Positions 28,042 to 38,215 of a DNA stretch of 49,590 nt are shown in pieces. Every line of letters starts with the position of its first letter. The first letter of the stretch is position 1. The translations under genes and the position numbers were made by a program. Under the pieces are notes generated by a model that did not search any database, had not been told where the DNA came from, and saw only the letters and a list, made by a program, of their open reading frames with translations. This stretch comes from Gordonia hirsuta DSM 44140 = NBRC 16056. GTDB lineage: Bacteria; Actinomycetota; Actinomycetes; Mycobacteriales; Mycobacteriaceae. The stretch covers positions 1-49,590 of the forward strand of contig NZ_BANT01000041.1 in the NCBI RefSeq assembly GCF_000333015.1, read 5' to 3'.

Positions 28042-30600
28042 TCAGCCGACCTTCAGCGAGTCGGTCGCCTCGTCGATCGTCACGTGGACGGTGTCGCCGT
28101 CACGGATGTCACCGGCCAGCAGCGCCTTGGCGAGCTGGTCGCCGATGGCCTGCTGGATCAGGCGACGCAGCGGGCGGGCACCGTAGAGCGGGTCGTATCC
28201 GCGGGCACCGAGCCATTCCTTGGCCTCGTCGCTGACGTCCAGGGTCAACCGGCGGGCCGCCAGGCGGTCCGACAGACCCCGCAGCTGGATGTCGACGATG
28301 GACACCAGCTGCTCGGGGCTGAGCGCCTCGAAGATCAGGATGTCGTCGAGCCGGTTGATGAACTCCGGCTTGAACCTGGCGCGCACCGCCGCCATCACCT
28401 GGTCGCGGTCGCCGCCGGCACCCAGGTTGGACGTCAGGATCAAGATGGTGTTGCGGAAGTCCACCGTGCGGCCCTGGCCGTCGGTCAGCCGGCCCTCGTC
28501 GAGGACCTGCAACATCACGTCGAAGACGTCCGGGTGAGCCTTCTCGACCTCGTCGAACAGCACCACTGAGTACGGGCGACGACGCACCGCCTCGGTCAGC
28601 TGACCACCCTGGTCGTAGCCGACGTAGCCCGGAGGCGCACCGACCAGACGAGCGACACTGTGCTTCTCGCCGTACTCGCTCATGTCGATCCGCACCATGG
28701 CGTGCTCGTCGTCGAACAAGAACTCGGCCAGCGACTTGGCCAGCTCGGTCTTACCGGTGCCGGTGGGTCCGAGGAACATGAACGAGCCCAGCGGACGGTT
28801 GGGGTCGGCCACGCCGGCACGGGCGCGGCGCACCGCATCCGAGACGGCCGTGATGGCCTCTTCCTGACCGATCACACGCTGCGCGATGTGCGATTCCATG
28901 CGCAGCAGCTTGGCGGTCTCGCCCTCGAGCATGCGGCCGGCGGGGACGCCGGTCCACGCCGAGACCACATCGGCCACATCGTCGGGGCCGACCTCTTCCT
29001 TGGGCATGATGCTGCCGTCGGCGCCGGCCTCGGCACCGGACTTCTCGACCGCCTCCTCGAGCTTCTTCTCCAGCCCGGGGATGGTGCCGTACCGCAGTTC
29101 GGCGGCCCGGCCCAGATCGCCGTCGCGTTCGGCCCGATCGGCCTCACCGCGCAGACGCTCGAGTTCTTCCTTGACGTCGCGGACGCTGTCGAGCACGTTC
29201 TTCTCGGCCTGCCAGCGGGCGGTCAGCTCGTTGAGCTTCTCGCGCTGATCGGCCAGCTCGCCGCGCAGCTTGTCCAGGCGCTCCTTGGAGGCGTCGTCGC
29301 TCTCCTTCTCCAGGGCGAGCTCCTCCACCTCCAGCCGGCGCACGATGCGCTCGATCTCGTCGACCTCGATGGGCCGGGAGTCGATCTCCATGCGCAGGCG
29401 CGAGGCGGCCTCGTCGACCAGGTCGATCGCCTTGTCCGGCAGGAACCGGGAGGTGATGTACCGGTCCGACAGGCTTGCCGCGGCGACCAGTGCGGAGTCG
29501 GTGATGCGCACGCCGTGGTGCACCTCGTACCGCTCCTTGAGGCCGCGCAGGATGCCGATGGTGTCCTCGACCGAGGGCTCACCGACGTACACCTGCTGGA
29601 AACGTCGCTCCAGGGCGGCGTCCTTCTCGATGTACTGGCGGTACTCCTCGAGCGTGGTGGCACCGACCAACCGCAGCTCACCCCTCGCCAGCAGCGGCTT
29701 GATCATGTTGCCCGCGTCCATCGCCGAGTCGCCGGTCGCGCCGGCCCCGACGATGGTGTGCAGCTCGTCGATGAAGGTGATGATCTGGCCGTCGGCGGCC
29801 TTGATCTCGTCGAGGACCGCCTTAAGGCGTTCCTCGAATTCACCCCGGTACTTGGCGCCGGCGACCATCGCACCCAGGTCGAGCGAGACGACGGTCTTAT
29901 CGCGCAGCGATTCGGGCACGTCGCCTTCGACGACGCGCTGGGCCAGACCCTCGACGATCGCGGTCTTACCGACACCGGGTTCACCGATCAGGACCGGGTT
30001 GTTCTTGGTGCGACGACTCAGGACCTGCACCACGCGGCGGATCTCGCTGTCGCGGCCGATCACCGGGTCGAGTTCGCCGGCGCGCGCACGCTTGGTCAGG
30101 TCCGTGGAGTACTTCTCCAGCGACTGGTAGGTGTCCTCGGGGTTCTCGCTGGTCACCCGGGCGGTGCCGCGGACGGCCTGGAAGGCATCGCGCAGCGCCT
30201 GCGGGCCGGCTCCGGCGTTCTGCAGCAGCTTGGCCGCATCGGAGTCGCCGGTGGCCAGTCCGACCATCAGGTGTTCGGTGGAGACGTACTCGTCGTTCAG
30301 TTCGGTCGCCAGATTCTGGGCCGTGCTGATGGCCGCGATCGATTCGCGGCTCAGCTGCGGCTGGGCGCTGGTGCTGGAGACCACGGGCGCACGGGAGACC
30401 AGGGCCTTGGCCTCGGCCAGCATGTGCGCGGGATCGACGCCGACCGCCTTGAGCAGCGGCGTCGCGATGCCGTCGGACTGTTCGAGCAGTGCGACGAGGA
30501 TGTGTGCGGGGCGCACGTCGGGGTTACCCGCCGCAGCCGCGTCTTGAACGGCAGCCTGCAGTGCAGCCTGCGTCTTGGTGGTTGGCGTGAAGCTGTCCAC
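28042..30600 (-). CDS. clpB: ClpB disaggregase (Hsp100 AAA+ ATPase)
   Basis: An ATP-driven hexamer that, with DnaK, rescues aggregated proteins. 852 residues in the family's order: N domain (1-145), AAA1 with GEPGVGKT and DELHT, a long coiled-coil M domain (about 405-525, rich in E, K, R and L), and AAA2 with [12 protein letters not shown] and [16 protein letters not shown]. The C-terminus [16 protein letters not shown] is intact. A HAIR-like site upstream suggests HspR control. It is the last backbone gene before the accessory island. Confidence 0.98.
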   Translation of the reverse strand: MDSFTPTTKTQAALQAAVQDAAAAGNPDVRPAHILVALLEQSDGIATPLLKAVGVDPAHMLAEAKALVSRAPVVSSTSAQPQLSRESIAAISTAQNLATELNDEYVSTEHLMVGLATGDSDAAKLLQNAGAGPQALRDAFQAVRGTARVTSENPEDTYQSLEKYSTDLTKRARAGELDPVIGRDSEIRRVVQVLSRRTKNNPVLIGEPGVGKTAIVEGLAQRVVEGDVPESLRDKTVVSLDLGAMVAGAKYRGEFEERLKAVLDEIKAADGQIITFIDELHTIVGAGATGDSAMDAGNMIKPLLARGELRLVGATTLEEYRQYIEKDAALERRFQQVYVGEPSVEDTIGILRGLKERYEVHHGVRITDSALVAAASLSDRYITSRFLPDKAIDLVDEAASRLRMEIDSRPIEVDEIERIVRRLEVEELALEKESDDASKERLDKLRGELADQREKLNELTARWQAEKNVLDSVRDVKEELERLRGEADRAERDGDLGRAAELRYGTIPGLEKKLEEAVEKSGAEAGADGSIMPKEEVGPDDVADVVSAWTGVPAGRMLEGETAKLLRMESHIAQRVIGQEEAITAVSDAVRRARAGVADPNRPLGSFMFLGPTGTGKTELAKSLAEFLFDDEHAMVRIDMSEYGEKHSVARLVGAPPGYVGYDQGGQLTEAVRRRPYSVVLFDEVEKAHPDVFDVMLQVLDEGRLTDGQGRTVDFRNTILILTSNLGAGGDRDQVMAAVRARFKPEFINRLDDILIFEALSPEQLVSIVDIQLRGLSDRLAARRLTLDVSDEAKEWLGARGYDPLYGARPLRRLIQQAIGDQLAKALLAGDIRDGDTVHVTIDEATDSLKVG

Positions 30601-30714
30601 TGGCGTTCGCCTTTCTTTCAGGTTCTCTGTTCGATAGGGCGCTTCCGAAGCGTCGCCTCGGGCCCAAGTCTAAGAGCCGGGTTCGGCCCTTACATCGATT
30701 CCAACACCGCCAGA

Positions 30715-30735
30715 GTTGAGTCTGTTCCACTAAAC
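30715..30735. promoter_or_regulatory. HAIR-like HspR operator upstream of clpB
   Basis: GTTGAGT-N7-ACTAAAC, an inverted repeat with 6 of 7 arm positions paired and the 7-nt spacing of HAIR (CTTGAGT-N7-ACTCAAG). It lies 115 bp before the clpB start. HspR control of clpB is established in Streptomyces and mycobacteria. Confidence 0.55.
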
Positions 30736-30774
30736 TTTGCGGTGAGCCGGTGATCTACGACACAGCGTCGTTGC

Positions 30775-30870
30775 TGCCGCAGGCGCTCATGGTCTGGACT
30801 GGCGAACCGAAAGTCTGGATTACTGGACGGTAGTGCCACTACAGCAACATCAGCCACAAAGTCTGGATTG
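30775..30870. repeat. Left copy of the GTCTGGACT repeat element flanking the RM cassette
   Basis: Three same-orientation boxes at 30792 (GTCTGGACTGG), 30809 (GAAAGTCTGGATT) and 30857 (CAAAGTCTGGATT), preceded by TGCCGCAGGCG at 30775. Without gaps, 30775-30830 matches 40915-40970 at 38 of 56 positions by hand count. The reverse strand of the right copy also has TGCCGCAGGCG, six bases, then GTCTGGACTGG, exactly as here. The 30601-31030 stretch otherwise holds only the clpB promoter and no convincing gene. Confidence 0.7.
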
Positions 30871-31030
30871 AGGGCCAAATCCGAGCCGTACAGCTGTCCA
30901 ATTGACACCCCGCCACAATCTATTCGGCCCGGGTACGCTCGTCGAGACGCGCAGGAGTGCGGCAAGGCTTGAGCAAGGGGCTAGATGGTTGCATTTGGAT
31001 GCTCGTCGGCTGAATCACTGAGGTGACTGG

Positions 31031-31918
31031 ATGATTGCATGGCTATCACTCGCGAGTTCGTTCGTGGCCATAGCGATTTCAATACTGGCGTATAGAGCAG
31101 GACAACCCCGCCTCAAATTATCTGCAAGCAGCGGACTCCTGATTCCGATCGCGCGTGGAACTGTCCAGGTCGTCGTCGAGAACACCGGTGGTGCACCAGC
31201 TGTCGTTAGCCAGGTTTCGATCCGCTCAATCGACAACCACGTCTTCGGCAAACCGTTCAATGGAATCGAGAACCCGCAGTGTCCGCTGACCCTAGCCGCA
31301 CATGGCGGTCGAGCCGTGTGGAACTTCGACGCACGTCAGCTCTCACTCGACGCAGAAGGCGCAGTTCGCGAAAAGCCACTCGTGGTGCGAGCAGAAGCGG
31401 CTGTTGGTTCAAAGACGTACCGATCTAGAAAACTGGTAGTCAACCTGCCTGGCGACTTGAAAGTACGACTCAGCCGCAGGACGCGCCTCCGCAGATCGTT
31501 TCAGTCATGGGTCAACCCACGTATCACCGTCGTAGGCGGAGTTTTCCACGAGATTCCCGCACCCGATTGCGCAACCGTAGATTACCTAATCAGAACCTCA
31601 GGCAAAGGGGTCACGAGGAAGCAGAAACTGACGCTGGTCGTTGAACACTCGGACGGCCGCCGAGCGCGAGTCCCGAATGTCGCTCAGGTAGAGCTACCGC
31701 GGCTGTGGTTCGGCAAGAAAGAGGATGTGGTCACACTGCCAGTTGTCGAAGAACCAGCAGCGCCCGATGATCAGTACTGGTGGATAGTGACGAACGCAAA
31801 CGGTGTGGGGGAAGGACACGGGATCAGCGCGACGACACGATCGGACATCCAGGAGGTTCGTCAACGGTTTCAGGAGCGCGGACAGTCCGGTCGATCTGGT
31901 GCAGACTCAGCGGAGTGA
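31031..31918 (+). CDS. Uncharacterised N-terminally anchored protein of the island
   Basis: 295 residues; not recognised. The N-terminal segment WLSLASSFVAIAISILAY is one TM or signal-anchor helix. A beta-rich region follows (VQVVVENTGGAPAVVSQVSI, VWNFDARQLSLDAEG, KLVVNLPGDLKVRLSRRTRL), suggesting an Ig-like fold, with a charged C-terminus. AGGTG lies 7 bp before the ATG. Base composition is less GC-rich than the backbone. It precedes hsdM by about 108 bp in the same direction and may travel with the restriction operon. It could equally be an independent cargo gene. Confidence 0.6.
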   Translation: MIAWLSLASSFVAIAISILAYRAGQPRLKLSASSGLLIPIARGTVQVVVENTGGAPAVVSQVSIRSIDNHVFGKPFNGIENPQCPLTLAAHGGRAVWNFDARQLSLDAEGAVREKPLVVRAEAAVGSKTYRSRKLVVNLPGDLKVRLSRRTRLRRSFQSWVNPRITVVGGVFHEIPAPDCATVDYLIRTSGKGVTRKQKLTLVVEHSDGRRARVPNVAQVELPRLWFGKKEDVVTLPVVEEPAAPDDQYWWIVTNANGVGEGHGISATTRSDIQEVRQRFQERGQSGRSGADSAE

Positions 31919-32026
31919 CGTGGAGCATCTACCAGGAAGACGCGTACCAGCCGTCCCTTCTCGACTCCTCAGAACGTCGACGGTAACGCGCTGGTACCCC
32001 GGGATTGACCGAAGGAGATGTACGGG

Positions 32027-33763
32027 TTGAGCAAGCTGGGCAATTTCGTATGGGGCATCGCCGACCAGCTGCGTGGCGTGTACAAGCCGCACCAGTACGG
32101 CGGGGTGATCCTGCCGTTCACGATCCTTCGCCGCCTGGACTGCATCCTCGAACCCCACCGCGACGAGATCCGCAGCCTGGCCGAACAATACGACGGCGGC
32201 GCCCTGGACGTTCAGGTCAGACGCAAGACGGGCCTGTCGTTCTACAACACCAGCCCGTTCGACTTCACCACGCTCCTGGAAGATCCCGAGGGCGTGCAGG
32301 CGAACCTGATGGACTACATCACCGGCTTCTCGGCCAACATCGACGTCTTCGAGCGATTCAAGTTCGAGAACGAGCTGGCGACCCTGGACGAGAAGAACCG
32401 CCTATATCTGGTCACCTCCCAGTTCGCCGAAGTCGACCTGCATCCCGACCGGGTACCCAACGCCGAGATGGGCGACCTGTTCGAGCACCTGATCTACAAG
32501 TTCGCCGAAGCCTCCAACGAGGAGGCCGGCGAGCACTACACCCCCCGCGACGCGATCCGCCTCATGGTCGACCTGCTCTTCGCCGAAGAGAACATCGCCT
32601 TGCTCGAACCCGGCACCGTCCGCACCATCTACGACCCCACCGCCGGCACAGGCGGCATGCTCTCGGTCGCCGAAGAACGCCTCCTCGAACGCAACCCCGA
32701 CGCACGGCTGCGCCTGTACGGCCAGGAGATCAACGACCAGTCGTATGCGATCTGCAAGTCCGACATGATCGCCAAAGGCCAAGACGTAGACAACATCCGC
32801 CTGGGCGACACCCTGTCCGACGACCAGTTCTTCGACCGCACCTTCGACTTCTGCATGTCCAACCCGCCCTACGGCGTGGACTGGAAAGCCTCCGCCGAAG
32901 CAGTGAAGAAAGAAGCCCTGGCCCCGAATTCCCGCTTCTCCCACGGACTCCCATCGATCGGCGACGGCCAAATGCTGTTCCTGTGCCACCTGGCCTCGAA
33001 GATGCGGGCCCCGCACGACGGCGGCGGCCGCGCCGGTATCGTCCTCAACGGCTCGCCCCTTTTCACCGGCGCCGCCGGCTCGGGGCCGTCGCAGATCCGG
33101 AAGTGGCTGCTGGAATCGGATCTGGTCGAGGCGATCATCGCCCTGCCGACCAACATGTTCTTCAACACCGGCATCGCCACCTACATCTGGATCCTGGACA
33201 ACACCAAACAGCCCGAACGCCAAGGCAAGATCCAGCTGATAGACGCCACCAGCTTCTGGACCAAGATGCGCAAGAGTCTGGGCGCCAAGAACCGCGAACT
33301 CGACGCCGACGCCCGCGACCGCATCCTCGCCCTCTATGACGCCTTAGACGACGCCGACCCCGACTACTCCAAAGTGTTCACCGCCGACGACTTCGGCTAC
33401 TGGACCATCACCGTCGAACGCCCCCTCCTCGACGACGACGGCAACCCGGTCACCGACCGCAGGGGCAACCCGAAACCCGACACCAAAAAACGCGACACCG
33501 AGAACATCCCCTTCACCTACGGCGGCAACACCCAAGGCCAACACGGGCGCGACGCCACCATCGCCCAGTACTTCCACACCGAAGTGCTCCCGCACGTCCC
33601 CGACGCGTGGATCGACGAGAAGAAGACCAAGGTCGGCTACGAAATCCCCTTCACCCGACACTTCTACAAGTACATCCCACCCCGTCCCCTCGTCGAGATC
33701 GACGCCGACCTCAACAAGCAAGTCGCCAAGATCATGGACCTACTGAGGGAGGTTGAAGGGTGA
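32027..33763 (+). CDS. hsdM: Type I restriction-modification DNA methyltransferase subunit
   Basis: An N6-adenine methyltransferase that forms the M2S complex and, with HsdR, the full nuclease. 578 residues from the TTG at 32027; AAGGAG at 32012-32017 abuts an ATG at 32018 but is well spaced for this TTG. The N-terminal HsdM helical domain (KPHQYGGVILPFTILRRLDC) is followed by SAM motif I DPTAGTGGML (from D203) and catalytic NPPYG (from N279). Both motifs are intact. First gene of an hsdM-hsdS-hsdR operon; its stop overlaps the hsdS start in GTGA. Confidence 0.96.
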   Translation: MSKLGNFVWGIADQLRGVYKPHQYGGVILPFTILRRLDCILEPHRDEIRSLAEQYDGGALDVQVRRKTGLSFYNTSPFDFTTLLEDPEGVQANLMDYITGFSANIDVFERFKFENELATLDEKNRLYLVTSQFAEVDLHPDRVPNAEMGDLFEHLIYKFAEASNEEAGEHYTPRDAIRLMVDLLFAEENIALLEPGTVRTIYDPTAGTGGMLSVAEERLLERNPDARLRLYGQEINDQSYAICKSDMIAKGQDVDNIRLGDTLSDDQFFDRTFDFCMSNPPYGVDWKASAEAVKKEALAPNSRFSHGLPSIGDGQMLFLCHLASKMRAPHDGGGRAGIVLNGSPLFTGAAGSGPSQIRKWLLESDLVEAIIALPTNMFFNTGIATYIWILDNTKQPERQGKIQLIDATSFWTKMRKSLGAKNRELDADARDRILALYDALDDADPDYSKVFTADDFGYWTITVERPLLDDDGNPVTDRRGNPKPDTKKRDTENIPFTYGGNTQGQHGRDATIAQYFHTEVLPHVPDAWIDEKKTKVGYEIPFTRHFYKYIPPRPLVEIDADLNKQVAKIMDLLREVEG

Positions 33764-35061
33764 AACCGCCGCCGATATCCGCCAGGTGGCGTCACGGGCA
33801 GATCAAAAACATCGCCGACGTGACACTCGGAAAGATGCTGCAGTCATCCAATTCCGGTGACGATATTGAAGCGAACTACATGCGAGCAGCAAATGTCCAA
33901 CCAGAGGGAGTGCTCCAGCTTGACCCGAAACTGATGTGGTTTAAACCCGGCGAGCTTGAGTCACTCAGCTTGAGACAGGGCGATGTCGTCGTTGTCGAGG
34001 GCGGTGTTGGCGGGTACGGTCGGGCCGCCTACGTTCCAGCGGATCTCCAGGGTTGGGGATTTCAAAACTCGATCAACCGGCTTCGCCCAGTCGGCGAGAA
34101 CGACGGGCGATTCCTGACCTACTACTTGATTGCACTTCGGGCGTCCGGCTTCATCGAGCGGTACTGCAACGTGGTGTCGATGCCACACCTCACCGCCGAG
34201 AAGCTAGCGGCGATACCAATTCCTATCCCAGAAGTCATCGAGCAGCGCGCCATCGCCAACTTCCTGGACCGGGAGACGGCCCGGATTGACACGCTCATCG
34301 AGGAGCAGCAGCGACTCATCGACCTGCTGCTGGACCGAAGACAATCCATTATCGAGACGACAGTATTCACAGGTCTCGACGGAGGCGAGACGAAGGACCC
34401 TACGGAGCCGTGGCTCCCGACACTTCCCGTGAATTGGACGACAACGCAGCTGGGGTTTGTTTCAGACACCACCGCTGGATGGGCTTTCCCGAGCGACGGG
34501 TTCACGCAGGTGGAATCGGACGTTCGCTTACTTCGGGGAGTCAATGTAAAACCCGGCGGTACGGATTGGTCCGATATGATGCGATGGAACCAATCCGATA
34601 ATGCTGTGCCCGATATTTACCAGCTCATTCCTGGAGATTTGGTTCTCGGCATGGACCGGCCATTTGTGGGCGGCGGTGTCCGCATCGCGGTACTGACTAC
34701 CGATGACGTTCCCTCCTTACTTGTGCAGCGGGTAATGAGAATCAGGCCGAGTGCGGTCGCGGATCCTGGATACTTCCGTTACATCCTGGAGTCCAGCGCG
34801 TTCTGGGCGTACCTGGAGCCGCTCTTCACTGGAGTTAGTGTTCCCCATGTGAGCGAGTGGCAAGTCCGAAAGTTTCGGATGCCGCTGCCACCACTCGTGG
34901 AACAGCGCAGAATCGCAGCTCACATCGAGGAGAAGACGACAAAGATAGATCTCCTGGTTGCAGAAGCGGAGAGGTTCGTCGAGTTAGCGTCAGAGCGGCG
35001 GACGGCTCTGATCACCGCGGCTGTGACTGGTCAGATCGATGTGCGGGATGAGGTGGCGTGA
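33760..35061 (+). CDS. hsdS: Type I restriction-modification specificity subunit
   Basis: Sets the DNA target of the complex. 433 residues with two target-recognition domains (about 1-165 and 215-385), each followed by a conserved helical spacer: AIANFLDRETARIDTLIEEQQRLIDLLLDRR and RIAAHIEEKTTKIDLLVAEAERFVELASERR. This half-subunit duplication is diagnostic. The recognition domains look more AT-rich than hsdM and hsdR, as expected for horizontally exchanged segments. GTG start within the hsdM stop; three bases separate it from hsdR. Confidence 0.95.
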   Translation: MKPPPISARWRHGQIKNIADVTLGKMLQSSNSGDDIEANYMRAANVQPEGVLQLDPKLMWFKPGELESLSLRQGDVVVVEGGVGGYGRAAYVPADLQGWGFQNSINRLRPVGENDGRFLTYYLIALRASGFIERYCNVVSMPHLTAEKLAAIPIPIPEVIEQRAIANFLDRETARIDTLIEEQQRLIDLLLDRRQSIIETTVFTGLDGGETKDPTEPWLPTLPVNWTTTQLGFVSDTTAGWAFPSDGFTQVESDVRLLRGVNVKPGGTDWSDMMRWNQSDNAVPDIYQLIPGDLVLGMDRPFVGGGVRIAVLTTDDVPSLLVQRVMRIRPSAVADPGYFRYILESSAFWAYLEPLFTGVSVPHVSEWQVRKFRMPLPPLVEQRRIAAHIEEKTTKIDLLVAEAERFVELASERRTALITAAVTGQIDVRDEVA

Positions 35062-35064
35062 GTC

Positions 35065-38000
35065 GTGGCGCAACACCATGAGGTCGAGTTCGAGCGGGAG
35101 TTCGCCGAGTACCTGGCCGCCCACGGCTGGTTGTACTCGCCGATCGACGCCGGCTACGACCGCGAACGGGCCCTGTTCCCCGAGGACGTGCTGGGCTGGT
35201 TGCGCGACACCCAGCCCGAGCAGGTCGAAAGGGTCATCAAACCGGGTGTGAACGTCGGGAAGCAGGAGGGGCAACTGCTTGATCGGATCGTGAAGGTCCT
35301 GGACCTGCCGTTGGCTAACGGTGGTGGCACCCTGAATGTGCTGCGGAAAGGGTTTTCGCATCTGTCGGGCAAGTTCTCGATGTGCCAGTTTCGGCCCGAA
35401 ACAACTTTGAACGTCAAGCGGAATACTGATTATGCGGCGGTGCGGTTGCGGGTGATGCGGCAGGTGCATTTCTCGACCGCAGACAACCGGTCGGTGGATC
35501 TGGTGTTCTTCGTCAATGGTCTGCCGGTGGCCACGGCGGAGTTGAAGACCGATTTCACGCAGACGGTGACCGATGCGATCGACCAGTACCGGACCACGCG
35601 TCTGCCGAAGGACCCCAAGTCTGGGCATGTGGAGCCGCTGTTCGTCTCGGGGGCGCGGGCGTTGGTGCATTTCGCGGTCTCCAACGACGAGGTGTGGATG
35701 ACCACCAACCTCGCCGGCGCCAAGACGCACTTTCTGCCGTTCAACCGCGGCACCGAGGACGGCGGGGCCGGGAACCCGGTGAACCCGCACGGATCACGCA
35801 CCTCCTATCTGTGGGAACGGGTGCTGCAGCGGGATGCGTGGCTGAACATTCTGGGCCGGCTGATGTACATCAAGCATGAACAGTCGACCGACCCGATCAG
35901 CGGCAAGACCAGCCGGTCATCGACGATGCGGTTCCCACGGTTCCATCAGTGGGAGGCCGTCACCGACCTGACCGCAGCCGTTTCTGCCGAAGGCCCGGGA
36001 CAGCGGTACCTCATCCAGCACTCTGCCGGCTCGGGTAAGACCGACTCGATCGCCTGGACCGCGCACCGGATGGCGCGCCTGCAGGTCGATAACGCCAAGG
36101 TGTTCGATTCGGTCATCGTGGTCACCGACCGCAACGTCCTGGACGCCCAGCTCCAGGATGCGATCACCCAGATCGACAACGACGCCGGGATCGTGGTCGC
36201 CATCGACCGCGAGGAAGCCGCCAAAGCCGGGGCCTCCAAGTCCGGGGTTCTGGCCAAGGCCCTGTTGGACGGGAAGCTGATCATCGTGGTGACGATCCAG
36301 ACCTTCCCGTATGCGATGGCGGCGATCCGCGAGAACAAGGGCCTAGCGGGTAAGACGTTCGCGGTGATCGCCGACGAGGCTCACTCCTCCCAGTCCGGGC
36401 AGATCGCCGGGAAACTCAAAGCCGTCCTGACCTCCGAGGAACTCCAGGACATCGACGACGGCGGGGAAATCGATGTTGAGGCGATCCTGGCCGCTGAAGC
36501 CACTGATCGAGCGGACTCGTCGAACATTTCCTACTTCGCGTTCACCGCGACCCCGAAGGCCAAGACCCTCGAGTTGTTCGGCCGCCGCCCCGCCCCCGAT
36601 GAGCCACCGGCGGCGTTCCATGTGTACACGATGAAACAGGCCGTCGAGGAGGGCTACATCCTCGACGTGCTGACCGGCTACCACAACTTCAAACTCGCCT
36701 TCCAGATCGGCCAGAACGCCGCGGCCGAGAACGAGGAAGTCGATCAGTCCGAGGCGACGAAGGCGGTGATGAAGTGGGTCAAACTCAACCCGCAGACCAT
36801 CGCCCAGAAGTCAGCGATCATCGTCGAACACTTCCGCGAGAACGTCGCTGACCTACTCGACGGGCACGCCAAAGCAATGGTCGTGGCCGATTCCCGTAAG
36901 GCCGCTGTCCGCTACAAACTCGCCATCGACCGCTATATCGCCGACAAGGGTTACGGTTACGGCACCCTAGTCGCGTTCTCCGGCACGGTTCACGACCCCG
37001 AGTCTGGGCCGGAGGATTTCACCGAAGCCTCCATGAACCCCGGTATCCGGGACCTGCGCACCGCGTTCACCGGCGACCAGTATCGGGTGATGATCGTGGC
37101 CAACAAGTTCCAGACCGGTTTTGACCAACCGTTGTTGTGTGCGATGTACGTCGACCGCAAACTCTCCGGCGTCACCGCCGTGCAGACCTTGTCACGATTG
37201 AACCGCACCTACCGCACCCCGTCGGGCACCGTGAAGACCGCGGCGATGACCCAGGTCGTGGACTTCGTCAACGAACCGGCCACCATCCGCGAAGCATTCG
37301 AACCGTACTTCACCGACGCCTTCCTGGAAACCGAGACCGACCCCAACCTGGTCCACGACCTGACCGCCAAACTCGACACCACCGGCATCTATACCCAAGC
37401 TGAGATCGATCAGTGCGCCGACGCCTACGTCAAAGGCAAGGGCAACAACGCGCTATCGGCCGCGGTCGATCCGGGTAAGAAGCGCTTTGCCGACCGCTAC
37501 ACCGCCGCTCTCCTGCACAACGGTGGGGAAGGTGACAAAACCGAGTTGGCGGTGCTGGACATGTTCCGCCGCGATGTCGGTTCGTTCGTGCGGCTGTATG
37601 ACTTCATGTCCCAGATCATCGACTACGGCGACCCCGAACTGGAGAAGAAGCACATCTACCTGCGCCTACTCGAACGCGTCATCCAGCCCGACAACTACAC
37701 CGCCCCCATCGACCTATCCGACGTCGTTCTGAAGCAGATCAAGCAGATCGACCAGGGCAAGACCGACATCAGCCTCGCCACCAAGACCGGACTAACCGGA
37801 CTCACCGCTGCCGGCACTGGTGAACGGCGCGACCCCACCATGGTCGCCTTCCAGGAGGTCCTCGACAGACTCAACGACCTGTTCGGGTCCGAAGACTTCT
37901 CCCAGGCACAAAAGGTCTCGTTCATTGAAACCCTGCTCGACACCCTGCTGGCCGACGCCGAGTTAGTCCAGCAGGCCAGGGTCAATACCACCAAACAGTT

Positions 38001-38172
38001 CACCGAATCGCCGGACTTCGAGTTCGCCGTCACCGGCGCCGTCGCCGACAACCAAGGCGCCCACTCCAAAATGAGCGACTACTTCTTCAGCAACACCCCC
38101 GGCCGCGACCGACTCTTGGCCGACATCGCCAAATGGTTCTACCGAGTCGTCGCCGACCAGGCGTCACAGTAG
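35065..38172 (+). CDS. hsdR: Type I restriction endonuclease/translocase subunit
   Basis: An ATP-driven translocase and nuclease of 1035 residues. The nuclease domain has the (E)xK motif AELK (E159, K161) preceded by VDLVFFVNG. The SF2 motor has Walker A AGSGKT (K325), DEAH at 437-440, FAFTATP as motif III and QTLSRLNR in motif VI. The C-terminal helical domain is complete. No frameshift is seen, so the hsd system looks functional. It starts with GTG just after the hsdS stop. Confidence 0.96.
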   Translation: MAQHHEVEFEREFAEYLAAHGWLYSPIDAGYDRERALFPEDVLGWLRDTQPEQVERVIKPGVNVGKQEGQLLDRIVKVLDLPLANGGGTLNVLRKGFSHLSGKFSMCQFRPETTLNVKRNTDYAAVRLRVMRQVHFSTADNRSVDLVFFVNGLPVATAELKTDFTQTVTDAIDQYRTTRLPKDPKSGHVEPLFVSGARALVHFAVSNDEVWMTTNLAGAKTHFLPFNRGTEDGGAGNPVNPHGSRTSYLWERVLQRDAWLNILGRLMYIKHEQSTDPISGKTSRSSTMRFPRFHQWEAVTDLTAAVSAEGPGQRYLIQHSAGSGKTDSIAWTAHRMARLQVDNAKVFDSVIVVTDRNVLDAQLQDAITQIDNDAGIVVAIDREEAAKAGASKSGVLAKALLDGKLIIVVTIQTFPYAMAAIRENKGLAGKTFAVIADEAHSSQSGQIAGKLKAVLTSEELQDIDDGGEIDVEAILAAEATDRADSSNISYFAFTATPKAKTLELFGRRPAPDEPPAAFHVYTMKQAVEEGYILDVLTGYHNFKLAFQIGQNAAAENEEVDQSEATKAVMKWVKLNPQTIAQKSAIIVEHFRENVADLLDGHAKAMVVADSRKAAVRYKLAIDRYIADKGYGYGTLVAFSGTVHDPESGPEDFTEASMNPGIRDLRTAFTGDQYRVMIVANKFQTGFDQPLLCAMYVDRKLSGVTAVQTLSRLNRTYRTPSGTVKTAAMTQVVDFVNEPATIREAFEPYFTDAFLETETDPNLVHDLTAKLDTTGIYTQAEIDQCADAYVKGKGNNALSAAVDPGKKRFADRYTAALLHNGGEGDKTELAVLDMFRRDVGSFVRLYDFMSQIIDYGDPELEKKHIYLRLLERVIQPDNYTAPIDLSDVVLKQIKQIDQGKTDISLATKTGLTGLTAAGTGERRDPTMVAFQEVLDRLNDLFGSEDFSQAQKVSFIETLLDTLLADAELVQQARVNTTKQFTESPDFEFAVTGAVADNQGAHSKMSDYFFSNTPGRDRLLADIAKWFYRVVADQASQ

Positions 38173-38215
38173 ATCCACGGCATGTGCCCCGAGGTTCGTC
38201 CGACGTTTGCGTTGA

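Noticed and set aside
28660..30753. A 697-codon open frame on the plus strand opposite clpB
   Set aside because: It is a high-GC codon-position shadow of clpB: rich in G, L, V, H, R and Q, with no domain, and it ends past the clpB start.
30690..30965. A 91-codon minus-strand frame between clpB and the island
   Set aside because: It runs through the repeat boxes (NPDF motifs are the boxes translated) and the clpB promoter; no ribosome site.
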